NCBI GenBank assembly: GCA_938014335.1
Contig: CALLRP010000003.1
Location: forward strand, 48,614 to 112,613
DNA: 64,000 nt
Origin: an uncultured bacterium
GTDB taxonomy: Bacteria; Hydrogenedentota; Hydrogenedentia; Hydrogenedentales; Hydrogenedentaceae
Direction: 5' to 3'
Position numbers and translations under genes: made by a program
Shown: positions 44,069 through 54,122 of the stretch, one piece after another
Layout: each line of letters opens with the position of its first letter
Position numbering within the stretch: position 1 is the stretch's first letter
Notes under the pieces: generated by a model
Seen by the model: only the letters and a program-made list of their open reading frames with translations
What the model was told of the DNA's origin: nothing
The model's database searches: none

Positions 44069-44156
44069 CCGGTGAGGGTTGTTATGCTTTCCTATTGGTT
44101 TCGATATTTTCTCTGGATACGGAGCGATTCGTTTCTTCCTTAACTTAGTAATGTGT

Positions 44157-45197
44157 CTAACTTTCTTTAGATTCTACTGAATTTATTACTCCATGTTTCT
44201 CCAGAACCTTATTACGAATTTGAGCACACAACTCCGGATTTTCTTTTAAATACCTACGTGCTGATTCTCTACCTTGTCCGATATTTTCACCATTGTATGA
44301 GAACCAGGCGCCACTCTTTTGAATAATTTTCTCGTTGATGGCGAGGTCAAGTAAATCGCCTTCATACGAAATCCCTTCTTCAAATAAAATATCAAATTCT
44401 GCGGAACGAAACGGAGCACTTAACTTATTTTTGACCACTTTGGCACGGACACGGTTTCCTATATCCACTTCTTTCTCCTTAACAGAACTGACTCTACGCA
44501 TATCAATTCGCATGCTTGCATAAAATTTCAACGCCTTTCCACCGGTGGTTACTTCGGGGTTCCCATACATTCCACCTATTTTGTCGCGTATCTGATTGAT
44601 AAATATAACCAGTGTTTTGGAGCGACTGATAACACCCGTAAGCCGACGCAAAGCCTGGGACATTAATCGTGCTTGCAATGCCATGTGTTGGTCACCTATT
44701 TCGCCTTCAATTTCCGCCTTCGGGACCAGGGCGGCGACGGAGTCAATCACAATTACATCAAATGCATTGCTCCGCACTAAATTTTCACAAATATCCAATG
44801 CCTGTTCGGCATAGTCCGGTTGGGATACCAACAAATTATTTATATCCACACCGATTTTCCCCGCAAAAGAAGGGTCTAAAGCGTGTTCCGCATCAATATA
44901 ACATGCAATTCCGCCTTGCTTTTGTGCATTAGCGACAACATGGAGAGCTAAGGTCGTTTTACCGGAGGATTCCTGTCCAAAAATTTCGACGACGCGACCT
45001 AACGGCAGTCCTCCTATCCCTGTGGCAAGGTCCAATGATAAACAACCTGTGGAAAGAGTGCGTATCCCCTGTGTAAAACGGTCGTCACCCAAACGAATCA
45101 ATGTCCCTCTACCGTATTGTCGTTCCAGTTGGCTAACCGCAATTTCCAATGCTTTATTCTTTGCTTTTGCATCTTCAGTATTTGGCACTGTTGACAT
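44157..45197 (-). CDS. recA: RecA recombinase
   Basis: 346 aa. It forms the ATP-dependent filament on single-stranded DNA for homologous recombination and SOS induction. The Walker A motif GQESSGKTT, Walker [11 protein letters not shown], loop L1 region [23 protein letters not shown], loop L2 region [28 protein letters not shown] and the C-terminal domain are all standard. Length is typical and there is no intein. A near-consensus promoter lies upstream, with a palindrome close to the predicted transcription start. Confidence 0.98.
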   Translation of the reverse strand: MSTVPNTEDAKAKNKALEIAVSQLERQYGRGTLIRLGDDRFTQGIRTLSTGCLSLDLATGIGGLPLGRVVEIFGQESSGKTTLALHVVANAQKQGGIACYIDAEHALDPSFAGKIGVDINNLLVSQPDYAEQALDICENLVRSNAFDVIVIDSVAALVPKAEIEGEIGDQHMALQARLMSQALRRLTGVISRSKTLVIFINQIRDKIGGMYGNPEVTTGGKALKFYASMRIDMRRVSSVKEKEVDIGNRVRAKVVKNKLSAPFRSAEFDILFEEGISYEGDLLDLAINEKIIQKSGAWFSYNGENIGQGRESARRYLKENPELCAQIRNKVLEKHGVINSVESKES

Positions 45198-45236
45198 TTT
45201 TTTTCTCCATTTACATTTCGTGTTAAATGTTAATAT

Positions 45237-45252
45237 GTGAAAATTATTTCAC
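45237..45252. promoter_or_regulatory. Inverted repeat downstream of the recA promoter
   Basis: GTGAAAATTATTTCAC has 6-bp perfect arms (GTGAAA/TTTCAC) around 4 nt and lies about 5-20 nt after the predicted recA transcription start. The position suits a repressor such as LexA. The sequence is unlike the LexA boxes of E. coli, Bacillus or alpha-proteobacteria. Confidence 0.4.
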
Positions 45253-45262
45253 TATATATACT

Positions 45263-45291
45263 ATTATGCACATTTTCTCTTCTAATGTCAA
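45263..45291 (-). promoter_or_regulatory. Sigma-70-type promoter of recA
   Basis: On the minus strand TTGACA (45291-45286), a 17-nt spacer and CATAAT (45268-45263). The -35 is exact and the -10 differs at one base. The start would be near 45256, giving a 5' leader of about 58 nt. Confidence 0.75.
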
Positions 45292-45711
45292 TTATACTAC
45301 TTTTTATTTTCACGGTTCGATTAAAAGATACCTATACAAAAAGCGGAGAAAAAATGATGTTCTCCACTATTCAGTCTTTTCCCCTAAATGCATATATCCG
45401 CGGGGAAAACACTTACAATACATTTTTGTTTAAATGCACCATCGATACCTTTGAATAAATAGGTTTGTTTACTAATATGTTTTATCAATATAACCATTTT
45501 GTATTGGTTTATCATCTTTTACTTATTACCCTACCGTTTATATTTGGGTGATGTTAAAACCTATCCGGGGTCTTTTTATAGATACTCAATTACATTTTTT
45601 TATAAACCTATTTTCAAACGAATATTTGTTTAAAGATTTCAGTTATGTCTATTTTAAAATTATATTCAAAATAGAGAATAATATCTTTATCAATAATAGA
45701 GGATTTTAATC
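45292..45711. other. AT-rich divergent intergenic region
   Basis: 420 bp upstream of recA and of the sialidase-like gene. It is very AT-rich with scattered TATAAT-like strings and no convincing gene, hairpin terminator or RNA. Confidence 0.35.
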
Positions 45712-46980
45712 ATGAGATATACGAGGGATATTTTGCGGGTTCTTTTCTCATTAATACTTTTATTTTGTATGTTAGCCCATACGGAGGAGGCAGACCTTAT
45801 AAAGTCTATAGAGTCTGTATGTGCGTTTAACTATGATGGAGATGATTTCTGCTGGTTTCATCCACGTGTCGCAACGGTCCCCGTTATTATTAAAGAGGGT
45901 TTCCCCCGGGTGTTGATGACTGTACAGAAACATTTGTTGGTTTCGGATTATTACTCGGGAATGTTTACCTCATATACAGAGGATGGAGGAAAAACATGGA
46001 GTGAACCACAACCGGTTCCAGAATTAGATTGGGTCAAAGATGAAAACGGACATATCCTAAGTGTCTGTGATGTAACACCGGGCTGGCATCCACAAACGAA
46101 AAAATATATCGCCATTGGTGTTCGTGTGCGTTATGACAAAAACGGGCATCAGGTTCGGGAAAGGAATGGATGTTTAGAAGGGGCTTACGCAATTTATGAC
46201 CCGTTAAAAAATCAGTGGACAAAATGGTTAACTCTGGAATTGGGGGGAGAACTTAGAGATGCTTTTTCTATCATGCCTGGCTGTACTCAATGGATTACAG
46301 AACCTGAGGGGACTCTTCTTTTACCTATTTATTTTATGAAAACAAAAGAAGATAATAATAAAAATTATTCTGCAACGGTGCTTCATTTGAAATTTGATGG
46401 GGAAAAACTTATTTATATTGAAAATGGAAATATCATTACTCATGATGTTCCCCGTGGAATGTGTGAACCTTCTCTGGCAAAATATAAAGACAGGTACTAC
46501 CTGACATTGAGAAATGATGAGCGAGGATATGTAACATGGAGTAAGGATGGATTGCACTACGAACCTATCCAACCGTGGGTATTCGACGATGGAACCGAAT
46601 TGGGTAGTTATAATACACAACAACATTGGGCAGTGCATAGTGATGGTTTGTTCCTTGTATACACCCGCAAAGGGGCTAATAACGACCATATTATTCGTCA
46701 TCGGGCACCCTTATTTGTCGCTCAGGTAAATACGGATTCAGACACAATATCTGTCATTCGAAAAACGGAAAAAATTGTCTTACCGGAACGAGGGGCGACG
46801 ATGGGTAATTTTGGTGTAACTGCTGTTTCTCCTGAAGAAACATGGGTTACTGTAGGAGAAGGAATGTTTAACAAAGGTGCTAAGGAGAGAGGTGCAAAAG
46901 GGTGTGTGCTTGTGGGTAGGATTATCTGGTCAAAACCCAATCAGCAAGTAAGCCCATATTTACCCTCATTCTCCAAATAA
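45712..46980 (+). CDS. Secreted sialidase-like (BNR-repeat) protein
   Basis: 422 aa. Signal peptide (about 1-24) and then a six-bladed propeller. One clear Asp-box is TSYTEDGGKTWSEPQP, with a second blade near GYVTWSKDGLHYEP. Residues such as RDAFSIMPGCTQW and EPSLAKYKDRYYLTLRND fit exo-sialidase/neuraminidase-fold enzymes of the kind found with sulfatases and other hydrolases. Catalytic Arg triad positions were not verified, so activity on sialic acid is unproven; glycoside-hydrolase relatives with other substrates are possible. The radical SAM gene follows 7 nt later. Confidence 0.75.
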   Translation: MRYTRDILRVLFSLILLFCMLAHTEEADLIKSIESVCAFNYDGDDFCWFHPRVATVPVIIKEGFPRVLMTVQKHLLVSDYYSGMFTSYTEDGGKTWSEPQPVPELDWVKDENGHILSVCDVTPGWHPQTKKYIAIGVRVRYDKNGHQVRERNGCLEGAYAIYDPLKNQWTKWLTLELGGELRDAFSIMPGCTQWITEPEGTLLLPIYFMKTKEDNNKNYSATVLHLKFDGEKLIYIENGNIITHDVPRGMCEPSLAKYKDRYYLTLRNDERGYVTWSKDGLHYEPIQPWVFDDGTELGSYNTQQHWAVHSDGLFLVYTRKGANNDHIIRHRAPLFVAQVNTDSDTISVIRKTEKIVLPERGATMGNFGVTAVSPEETWVTVGEGMFNKGAKERGAKGCVLVGRIIWSKPNQQVSPYLPSFSK

Positions 46981-46987
46981 GTAAATT

Positions 46988-49585
46988 ATGCATATAAAAA
47001 ACAATACCGAGAAACATACACTATTCTGGTCTGATATACTTCCCCATGTAGAGCGACCGTCGCGATATCTGGGAACAGAGTGGAATGCTGTCCATAAATC
47101 CATAGACACTATTCAATTACGAGTGGCTCTTGTTTTCCCCGATTTATATGAATTAGGACTGGGAAATTTAGGTTTGCAGATTTTGTATTCTTTGCTGAAT
47201 TCACATCCCCATATCTGGGCGGAACGGGTTTATGCTCCGGGAACTGATTTAGAACAAATTTTACGAGAAAAAAATGCTCCTTTGTTTCTGTGGGAATCCA
47301 AAGACCCTGTTAAACAATGTGATTTAGTAGGTTTTACACTTCAATCGGAACTAACCTATACAACCGTATTAAACATTCTGAACCTGGCTCATATCTCTTT
47401 GTATTCAAAAGAACGCACTGAGGATGACCCACTCATTTGTGCGGGAGGACCCTGTTGTTTTAATCCCGAACCTATGGCTCCTTTCATAGATTTTTTTGTT
47501 ATTGGTGAGGGGGAGGATATTATTTTAGAAATCGCAGAGGTTTTACTTACAAATAAGAATGAAAATCGCGGGAAGAAGCTGGAACTCCTTTCAGAAATAA
47601 AAGGGATTTATGTCCCGGAAACAATTCCGCTTATTCCCAATCAACAAGAGATTCTCGTTCCAGACCCATCTGCAAAAAAAGTTTGTCGAACTGTAACAAA
47701 AAGATTGACAACAAACAATTATGTCAAAAGGTATATTGTTCCCTTTGCTCCGCTGGTGCATGATGGGTTATCCGTCGAAGTGATGCGGGGTTGTACAAGG
47801 GGTTGTCGTTTTTGTCTTGCGGGCTGTGCCTTTCGCCCTGTTCGGGAACGCTCCCCGGAGGATGTGTCAAATCTGCTTTCATCCCTGCTCCCTGATACAG
47901 GGTTGGAAACGGTTAGTCTGGTTTCCCTTTCCACTTGCGATCATTCTCAGATTCGAGAACTCCTACATCAAACTCGACAGTTAACTCAACCTTCGATGAC
48001 AGGCATTTCTTTACCTTCTCTTCGTCTGGATTCGTTCTCCGTACTTTTAGCGGATTCGGTTTCTTCTGTCCGTCGTAGTGGTCTCACCTTTGCACCGGAA
48101 GCGGGCTCTGAACGATTGCGGAAAATGATAAACAAATCCGTGACCGATGAGGACCTGATGGAAATAACGCGTATAGCCTTCCAGAAAGGATGGACACATA
48201 TAAAACTGTATTTTATGATTGGGTTACCTACGGAAACAGAGGAAGATTTAGATGCGTTGATGGATTTGACGATTCGATGTCTGAATACCGCACGGAAAAT
48301 TCGGTACTCTGCACATATCCATTTAGGTATATCTACTTTTGTGCCTAAACCGTGGACCCCTTTCCAGTGGGCACAACAAATTTCGTTAGAAGAAACGATT
48401 GCGAAACAAAAGAAAATATTACACGGGCTCAAAAAATACAAATCGATTAAGATAAACTTTCACGCACCGGAATCATCCTTTATTGAAGGGCTTCTCAGCC
48501 GTGCCGACCGCAGAATAAGTCAGGTCATTATGTCTGCATGGGAACACGGAGCAAAATTGGAAACTTCTTCGGATGTGATTTCCTTTGAACACTGGCTCCA
48601 TGCTCTTGAAAAACACGATTTAAAAGGGGAAGAATTCCTTTGCAAACGCAACGAAAATGAGACATTCCCATGGGATTTTATTGATATGGGGGTAAAAAAA
48701 GAATGGCTCCTCAAAGAATGGCAAACTGCCCATCAATATGAGACTACATCGGATTGCAGGGAACAAGGCTGTCATGCATGTGGGATTCAAAAAAGAGAAG
48801 ATTTAAACTGTATTCATTGGAAAAGAGAGAAACAGGAGCCTATTATCGAAATAAATATCCCCTCTTCAACAGCTCCGTTATCCAATCTCCCCGTGCAACG
48901 ATTATTATTGAAAGTGGGCAAAATAGGTCCTGCTCGATTTTTAAGTCATCTTGAATTTCAAACTGCGTGGATACGTGCCTTACGACGAGCGAAGCTACCC
49001 CTTGTTTATACACAGGGATACCACGCCCATGCAAAAATCAGCATTGCTCTTCCTGCCCCTGTTGGGGAAATCCTGTTAGAGGAATATATTGAAGTATGCC
49101 TTCATGGTGAGCAAGATACCCATGAAATTTATAAACAAATCCAAACTGTTTTGCCAACAGGCTTTTTATTGCATGCCGTTGAGACAATTCCAAAGTCAAG
49201 CCTTTCGCTGATGGAGCGAGTAAAAGGACTTCATTATGTTGTTATAATTCAAATGGGCAACCCTTTAGAGAGACCGAGTATCGATGAATTATCTAATTTT
49301 ATACAATCTCAATTAAAAGAGATGATGTCCGACGTGAAAGACATTTCTTCTCACTTAATAAATCTATTATCAATAGATAATAAAGAATACTCCATGTTGC
49401 TTCAATGGTATACTCCTGTAAATAAAGGCACATTTTTCAAATCTAAAACGGTAAAAGAATATCTACAACAAAATAATTATATTTTTAGAAATATCCAATC
49501 TATTCGTGCCAAAACTTTCCTCGACACCTTTCCCAATAATTTCACATTCTTACAACGAGAAGAGAGCGAATCATATTTAATGTAA
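46988..49585 (+). CDS. B12-binding radical SAM protein with C-terminal DUF2344
   Basis: 865 aa. The N-terminal third looks like the cobalamin-binding-type domain of this family (IQLRVALVFPDLYELGLGNLGLQILYSLLN). The radical SAM core has the cluster motif RGCTRGCRFCLAG (CxxxCxxC) and FAPEAGSERLRKMINKS. A metal-site-like stretch EQGCHACGIQKRED (around 595) leads into the DUF2344 domain (about 628-800), which starts LLLKVGKIGPARFLSHLEFQTAWIRALRRAKLPLVYTQGYHAHAKIS. The combination matches the TIGR03960 plus TIGR03936 fusion, of unknown substrate, often found near ribonuclease G. Here it lies after a sialidase-like gene. Confidence 0.9.
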   Translation: MHIKNNTEKHTLFWSDILPHVERPSRYLGTEWNAVHKSIDTIQLRVALVFPDLYELGLGNLGLQILYSLLNSHPHIWAERVYAPGTDLEQILREKNAPLFLWESKDPVKQCDLVGFTLQSELTYTTVLNILNLAHISLYSKERTEDDPLICAGGPCCFNPEPMAPFIDFFVIGEGEDIILEIAEVLLTNKNENRGKKLELLSEIKGIYVPETIPLIPNQQEILVPDPSAKKVCRTVTKRLTTNNYVKRYIVPFAPLVHDGLSVEVMRGCTRGCRFCLAGCAFRPVRERSPEDVSNLLSSLLPDTGLETVSLVSLSTCDHSQIRELLHQTRQLTQPSMTGISLPSLRLDSFSVLLADSVSSVRRSGLTFAPEAGSERLRKMINKSVTDEDLMEITRIAFQKGWTHIKLYFMIGLPTETEEDLDALMDLTIRCLNTARKIRYSAHIHLGISTFVPKPWTPFQWAQQISLEETIAKQKKILHGLKKYKSIKINFHAPESSFIEGLLSRADRRISQVIMSAWEHGAKLETSSDVISFEHWLHALEKHDLKGEEFLCKRNENETFPWDFIDMGVKKEWLLKEWQTAHQYETTSDCREQGCHACGIQKREDLNCIHWKREKQEPIIEINIPSSTAPLSNLPVQRLLLKVGKIGPARFLSHLEFQTAWIRALRRAKLPLVYTQGYHAHAKISIALPAPVGEILLEEYIEVCLHGEQDTHEIYKQIQTVLPTGFLLHAVETIPKSSLSLMERVKGLHYVVIIQMGNPLERPSIDELSNFIQSQLKEMMSDVKDISSHLINLLSIDNKEYSMLLQWYTPVNKGTFFKSKTVKEYLQQNNYIFRNIQSIRAKTFLDTFPNNFTFLQREESESYLM

Positions 49586-49625
49586 TGAGCCTTTTTTGGA
49601 GATAAATCAAATACGAATTGCTTGT

Positions 49626-51155
49626 CTATGTTCGCTCAAATATCTTCTCAATTACTTTAATAATATTTGTTGGACAGGAGTACACGCTTTTTACAGGCAC
49701 AGCAAGGATTTCTTCTATTTTTTGTAGTAATGAGAGGTTGTCAGGTTCTGCAGTTGCTATTATAACTATTTCTGAATTTGGGGTTCGTAGGGGGATGAGC
49801 ATATGTTTTATACAAAATGAATAATCTAACAAGTATGCCTGCTCGATATTTATATTTTCTTCTTCAACAAACAGGAAAGGAATATTTTTTTGCAAGGAGA
49901 GTGCCTGAAATAAAGTATATTCTTCAATCCATCCTTGTTCTAAAAGTAAAGTCCCCAACGGGTAATGAGGTTTCATTCTTTGTTGTTCTAAAGCCTTATC
50001 TAATTGTTCATCTGTGATAAGCTCTGCTTTAATTAATAGTTGTCCTAATTTAAGAGGTTCACCCTTTGTTGTCTGATGAGCCAAGACTAATCGGGTATAG
50101 TTACTTTCTAATTGTTTTTTGCCCTCAATCTCTTGTGCTTCTTCAATTAATGTCAACTGTTCTTTTAGGGTTTCTACTCGTTCTTGCCAATACTGGATTG
50201 ATTTAGTAAGTTCTTCATTGCGTAGAAGAGTAGCTCGGTATTCCTGTTGATAGCGATTCCTTTCAATTTTTAATCCCTCAATAGTTCGTAGTAACTCCTG
50301 ACACTGTTCAATAATTTCCCGATGTTTTTGTTCTAACTTCTTCTGTTGCTCTTCTTTCTTCAGCTTTTCGGAAATGGCTTTTTCGCATTCCGATTCTAAT
50401 CGGCGGTTTTCGCCCTGAAGTATTTCCTTATCTTTTACGAACTTATTTAATAATTGTTGTTGAGTTTCAATGTAAGTCTTTAATGTCGCGATATTTTTTT
50501 GTAGTTCTTTAATTTGTTTTCTTAATTGTTCGTTCTCTTTTCGAAAGTTTATGATTTCTTTTTCTTTATTTTGTGATATTCTTTTCTGCTCGAATAAATC
50601 GTCCGCCAACTGCTGGTTTACACTTTCCAATTCTGCAATCCGCATCAAAGCATTACTTAATTCAATTGCAGTATTCTGGATTTTTTTATTGAGATTAATA
50701 ATAATTTCTTCTGTTTCTGCTCGTTGATTTGTTATTTCTATATTTTCTTGCTCTTTTTGATGGAGTTTCTCTTGTAATTCCCTTAGTTGGGTTCTATCGG
50801 CTTGATGTTCGGTTTGTTCAGAATTAAATTTTTGTTCTAATGTCTTTAATGCGAGTTCGGTTTCCTGTAATTGTTTTTTTAAAAGTTGAATTTCTTCGTT
50901 TAACAGCCCTTTTTGTTGTTCAACTTTTCTCTTTTCTTCTTGAAGGACATGTATATCGTGTAGACATTGTTCTTTATGTCTTTTTTCCTGTAGAAGTTCG
51001 GATTTGAGTTCAATTAAATCCAAAACAAGGTTATTCAGTTGCTCACTTAGGACGGAAAGTGTAGGGTTCTCCCCCCTATTTTTATTTTTATCATCCGAAG
51101 AAGAGAATATTTTATGTGTTTTGCCCTTATCGGGATTTTCAATAGAGGGGTTCAT
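49626..51155 (-). CDS. Coiled-coil protein with C-terminal MshEN (GspE N-terminal) domain
   Basis: 509 aa. About residues 20-345 are an almost uninterrupted Gln/Glu/Lys/Leu coiled coil. Residues about 368-505 form a type II secretion ATPase N-terminal domain (LGQLLIKAELITDEQLDKALEQQRMKPHYPLGTLLLEQGWI, then a second lobe with HMLIPLRT and IIATAEPDN). MshEN domains can bind c-di-GMP. There is no ATPase domain, so it is a regulator or scaffold, perhaps for pili, secretion or motility. Its ATG overlaps the nucleoside hydrolase stop by 4 nt (ATGA), implying coupling. Confidence 0.85.
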   Translation of the reverse strand: MNPSIENPDKGKTHKIFSSSDDKNKNRGENPTLSVLSEQLNNLVLDLIELKSELLQEKRHKEQCLHDIHVLQEEKRKVEQQKGLLNEEIQLLKKQLQETELALKTLEQKFNSEQTEHQADRTQLRELQEKLHQKEQENIEITNQRAETEEIIINLNKKIQNTAIELSNALMRIAELESVNQQLADDLFEQKRISQNKEKEIINFRKENEQLRKQIKELQKNIATLKTYIETQQQLLNKFVKDKEILQGENRRLESECEKAISEKLKKEEQQKKLEQKHREIIEQCQELLRTIEGLKIERNRYQQEYRATLLRNEELTKSIQYWQERVETLKEQLTLIEEAQEIEGKKQLESNYTRLVLAHQTTKGEPLKLGQLLIKAELITDEQLDKALEQQRMKPHYPLGTLLLEQGWIEEYTLFQALSLQKNIPFLFVEEENINIEQAYLLDYSFCIKHMLIPLRTPNSEIVIIATAEPDNLSLLQKIEEILAVPVKSVYSCPTNIIKVIEKIFERT

Positions 51156-52093
51156 GGCTTTGCTGGATTTGTAAGGGCTTCTACCAAACTCTTTTCAAAT
51201 TTTTCTTTATCTTTCCATGTTAATGCACAGCGGACGGGTCGTCCATTTTCATCAGGATTCGTTTTACCTTCTTTGTCAATGGATAGATGGACCGTTTGAA
51301 TCTCCACGACATCCTCCGCCCATGTACAATAACCTGCCAAAGTGTCATATAGAACACTGCTTTCATCTTTAGGGTAATGTTTTCGATTGTTCCAGATATC
51401 GTAATTTTCGATAACTACTTTTGCGAGGGGCGATTGAGAATTCGCTACTTTTTGAAAGTTTTCTCCTTTCAGAATAATTGTGCCACAGGTATCTAATGGG
51501 ATAATTGTAATTTCCCATGGAGCCGAAAAAACCTTGCGGGCACTTTCTGCATCTCTGCATACATTGTATTCACAATCTCGACCTTCTTTCCCTCCATATC
51601 CGATGTAAACACTCCCCGCCATTGACACAACCCGTGCTTTCTGTGCAATATCAGGGGCTAATTCTACTGCTTTTGCAATATTCATCATCGGTCCTATAAC
51701 ACAGAGAATAATAGGCTCTTGGGCGTTCCGTATGGTTTCAATCATTGTTTCGACACCCTTGTCAAAGATCTTCCCTTTATACTCGTCTAAGGAATAATTT
51801 TCTATCCATTTCAATTGATTTATCTTGTTATTAGTGGTTTTGATACCTTTGCCAATAGGGATATCTGTTCTACCAATAGTCTGGAGCATACGGGCTACTA
51901 ATTTTACTTTTGTCTCTGTATCATCGCAGGCGGTTGTAATGAGTTTTAAATCAACTTTTCCCGCACCCAATATATGCATGAGTGCCCAGGTATCATCAAT
52001 ATCATCACCAATATCCGTATCTAAAATAACTTGTGGTAATGACATAGCGGTACAGGAAAATAATAGTAAGCATAGAAATAGATATTTTTCCAT
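51152..52093 (-). CDS. Secreted nucleoside hydrolase-like protein
   Basis: 313 aa. Signal peptide (about 1-18), then the calcium-binding signature VILDTDIGDDIDDTWAL of inosine-uridine-preferring nucleoside hydrolases. VSMAGSVYIGYGG and EYNVCRDAESARKVF supply other active-site blocks. It cleaves the N-glycosidic bond of ribonucleosides; with a signal peptide it would salvage external nucleosides, or act on another ribofuranoside. The ATG at 52093 is chosen for AAAGGAAT upstream and because it begins the signal peptide; an earlier start lacks both. Confidence 0.87.
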   Translation of the reverse strand: MEKYLFLCLLLFSCTAMSLPQVILDTDIGDDIDDTWALMHILGAGKVDLKLITTACDDTETKVKLVARMLQTIGRTDIPIGKGIKTTNNKINQLKWIENYSLDEYKGKIFDKGVETMIETIRNAQEPIILCVIGPMMNIAKAVELAPDIAQKARVVSMAGSVYIGYGGKEGRDCEYNVCRDAESARKVFSAPWEITIIPLDTCGTIILKGENFQKVANSQSPLAKVVIENYDIWNNRKHYPKDESSVLYDTLAGYCTWAEDVVEIQTVHLSIDKEGKTNPDENGRPVRCALTWKDKEKFEKSLVEALTNPAKP

Positions 52094-52112
52094 AGCGGAT
52101 TCCTTTATGTAA

Positions 52113-53069
52113 TTAATTTGTTTTTTGTCCTGCGAGTAATAAAGCACCCACAAGTACAACCTGTTCACCTAATTCACAGGGTGCAATTTCATATTGTTTT
52201 CGAAATGGTGTAAATACGCATTGGTCAACGACGGCACGAATACGGTTTAAGAGTACATCGCCCATTAATGATACTCCTCCGCCTAATGCAATCCGCTCGG
52301 GATGAAATAAGGTAATAACATTAGCAATGGCTATTCCAACGGATTGAGCAATACGGTCTAACTCCACACATGCAAAAGTATCCCCTTCCTCTGCACATTT
52401 TCCTAAAAGGACACAGGTAAATTGATGGGAGTCTCCATTCGCTCTTTGCCATAATAAACTGTCTTTAGGAATATAGTCTGCTTTTTGTAGTCGTCGTTCA
52501 ATGCTCCAACCTGAACAGATATTTTCCAGTTTGTTATAGGCTCCGGGGACGGCCTGAGTCCAATCGGGGATATAAGTATGACCTACTTCCCCTGCTCCCA
52601 ATCCCTGCCCATCATGTAATTTCCCGTCTATTATTAAAGCACCCCCAATGCCACTACCTATATTCATGTAAAAGAAATTTCGTGTCCCTTTGCCTTTACC
52701 ACAAATAAATTCAGCCCAACCTGCGGAATTGGCATCATTAACAAGTATCGTGGGCACAGCAAAGGTGTCTTCAAACCATTTTTTCAACGGGAACCCTTGC
52801 CAGCCTGCTATTTGGTGAGAAACGAAAACCTTCCCTTCAATACTATTCACAGGTCCACCAAAACCAATTCCAATTCCCTGAACCTTTTTGCCTTCCTGTT
52901 CAACCTTTTGAACACATTTTTTTGTTGTTTCCGTTATCCAATCAAGTATTTCTTTAGACTGCCAATTTTTCTGAACCGCTCCACGCTCTAAATGGTATAT
53001 ATCCCCTTTTTCATCACCTATCGCAACTTGTAATTTTGTTCCACCAATTTCTATCCCTATCAGCATCAT
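52113..53069 (-). CDS. ROK family sugar kinase
   Basis: 318 aa cytoplasmic kinase for glucose, fructose or amino sugars. The phosphate-binding start is IGIEIGGTKLQVAIGDEKG, with VNDANSAGWAEFICGKGKGTRNFFYMNIGSGIGGALIIDG carrying the catalytic Asp. The zinc-binding cysteine cluster of classical ROK proteins is not clearly present. It has no DNA-binding domain, so it is an enzyme and not a repressor. It lies 20 nt upstream of the nucleoside hydrolase gene on the same strand; together they may process sugars released by the hydrolase. Confidence 0.9.
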   Translation of the reverse strand: MMLIGIEIGGTKLQVAIGDEKGDIYHLERGAVQKNWQSKEILDWITETTKKCVQKVEQEGKKVQGIGIGFGGPVNSIEGKVFVSHQIAGWQGFPLKKWFEDTFAVPTILVNDANSAGWAEFICGKGKGTRNFFYMNIGSGIGGALIIDGKLHDGQGLGAGEVGHTYIPDWTQAVPGAYNKLENICSGWSIERRLQKADYIPKDSLLWQRANGDSHQFTCVLLGKCAEEGDTFACVELDRIAQSVGIAIANVITLFHPERIALGGGVSLMGDVLLNRIRAVVDQCVFTPFRKQYEIAPCELGEQVVLVGALLLAGQKTN

Positions 53070-53087
53070 TACTTCCTCGTATATCCT

Positions 53088-54110
53088 CTAACTTTGGTGA
53101 TTGCTTTGAGATGTACAATGTAATTTTTTGTCTATATCTTCGGAAGGTTTTCTTTTTGCACACAAAGATTGTATAGACTGCTCTTGTTGAGGATTCTTTC
53201 CCTTTTTTTCAAAATATTCGCGTATCATTTTTTGTGAAAAACTGGGCTCATACTTTTGGTAGGTTTCAAACCGTTTCTGCACTTCGGGTGTATAAAACTT
53301 TTCGCAATATTTCTTTTCTAAAATATTTAAAACAATTCGTTTTCGCATTGCCCAGAAGTGCGAGTTATTATACGACTCATCAAATCCCGGAGTTATATAT
53401 TTTCGCATATCTACTGGCCTGACCAACTTCCACTTTCCGTTAATTCGCTCAATATAAGGCGGTTTTCCTCCACACAAATCCCGTGCTAAACAAAACCCTT
53501 GAAAATTGGCTTCCAAATCCCCATGTGAAAAGATTCCATCTACTAATTTTCCGACAAGATTATCCTCATGCACAATTCCCCACATCACTACTTTCCGCAT
53601 GGCCTCTTCTTCGGTAAATCCCTCCCGCAGGTGTCGGCAATACCTTTGATAGTATCGCCTGCCAAAGCCGAAGAAATGGCACATTTTGTCTATTCCAAAA
53701 TAAATGTCTCCTACGCGTATCGTTCGAGCCATGGGTAAGAAAAAATAGGGGAAAGCATATCCACGGTGAATGCTCATTTTTAAGTAGGTCTGTTTGCCCA
53801 CACTTAAATCAGGAAATTTCTCGATTTCCGGGTCGTTGCGGATATAGGTGCGAAAACGCGACCAGCCCAAAAATTGGAAGAAATGATAGTAAATGGCAAC
53901 GGTCAATTCCTCTGGGTCTTCAATCGGTTTTGCCCGTTTGTTTACCTCATCTAAATATTTCGATAAGGTCTCATTAAAATACTGATTAATTTCATCCGCA
54001 GAATCTTTTAACTCAATTCCCCAGGTTAAATACTGGTCTGTCTCTGCACCATAAGAAACAAAGGGAAGGACAAAAAAGATTGTAAGAGAAAGCAAAATTA
54101 CCTTATTCAT
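53088..54110 (-). CDS. Secreted protein of unknown function
   Basis: 340 aa. Signal peptide ending near VSYGA (about 1-20). The mature protein is rich in aromatic and charged residues. DIYFGIDKMCHFFGFGRRYYQRY recalls the (D/K)xxHFF motif of YfiM/DUF2279-type periplasmic proteins, but no match is claimed. A Cys-rich middle (FCLARDLCGG) and a helical C-terminal part follow. The ATG at 54110 starts the signal peptide; an in-frame TTG is 12 nt upstream. It precedes the ROK gene by 18 nt. Confidence 0.6.
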   Translation of the reverse strand: MNKVILLSLTIFFVLPFVSYGAETDQYLTWGIELKDSADEINQYFNETLSKYLDEVNKRAKPIEDPEELTVAIYYHFFQFLGWSRFRTYIRNDPEIEKFPDLSVGKQTYLKMSIHRGYAFPYFFLPMARTIRVGDIYFGIDKMCHFFGFGRRYYQRYCRHLREGFTEEEAMRKVVMWGIVHEDNLVGKLVDGIFSHGDLEANFQGFCLARDLCGGKPPYIERINGKWKLVRPVDMRKYITPGFDESYNNSHFWAMRKRIVLNILEKKYCEKFYTPEVQKRFETYQKYEPSFSQKMIREYFEKKGKNPQQEQSIQSLCAKRKPSEDIDKKLHCTSQSNHQS

Positions 54111-54122
54111 GACACCACCCAA

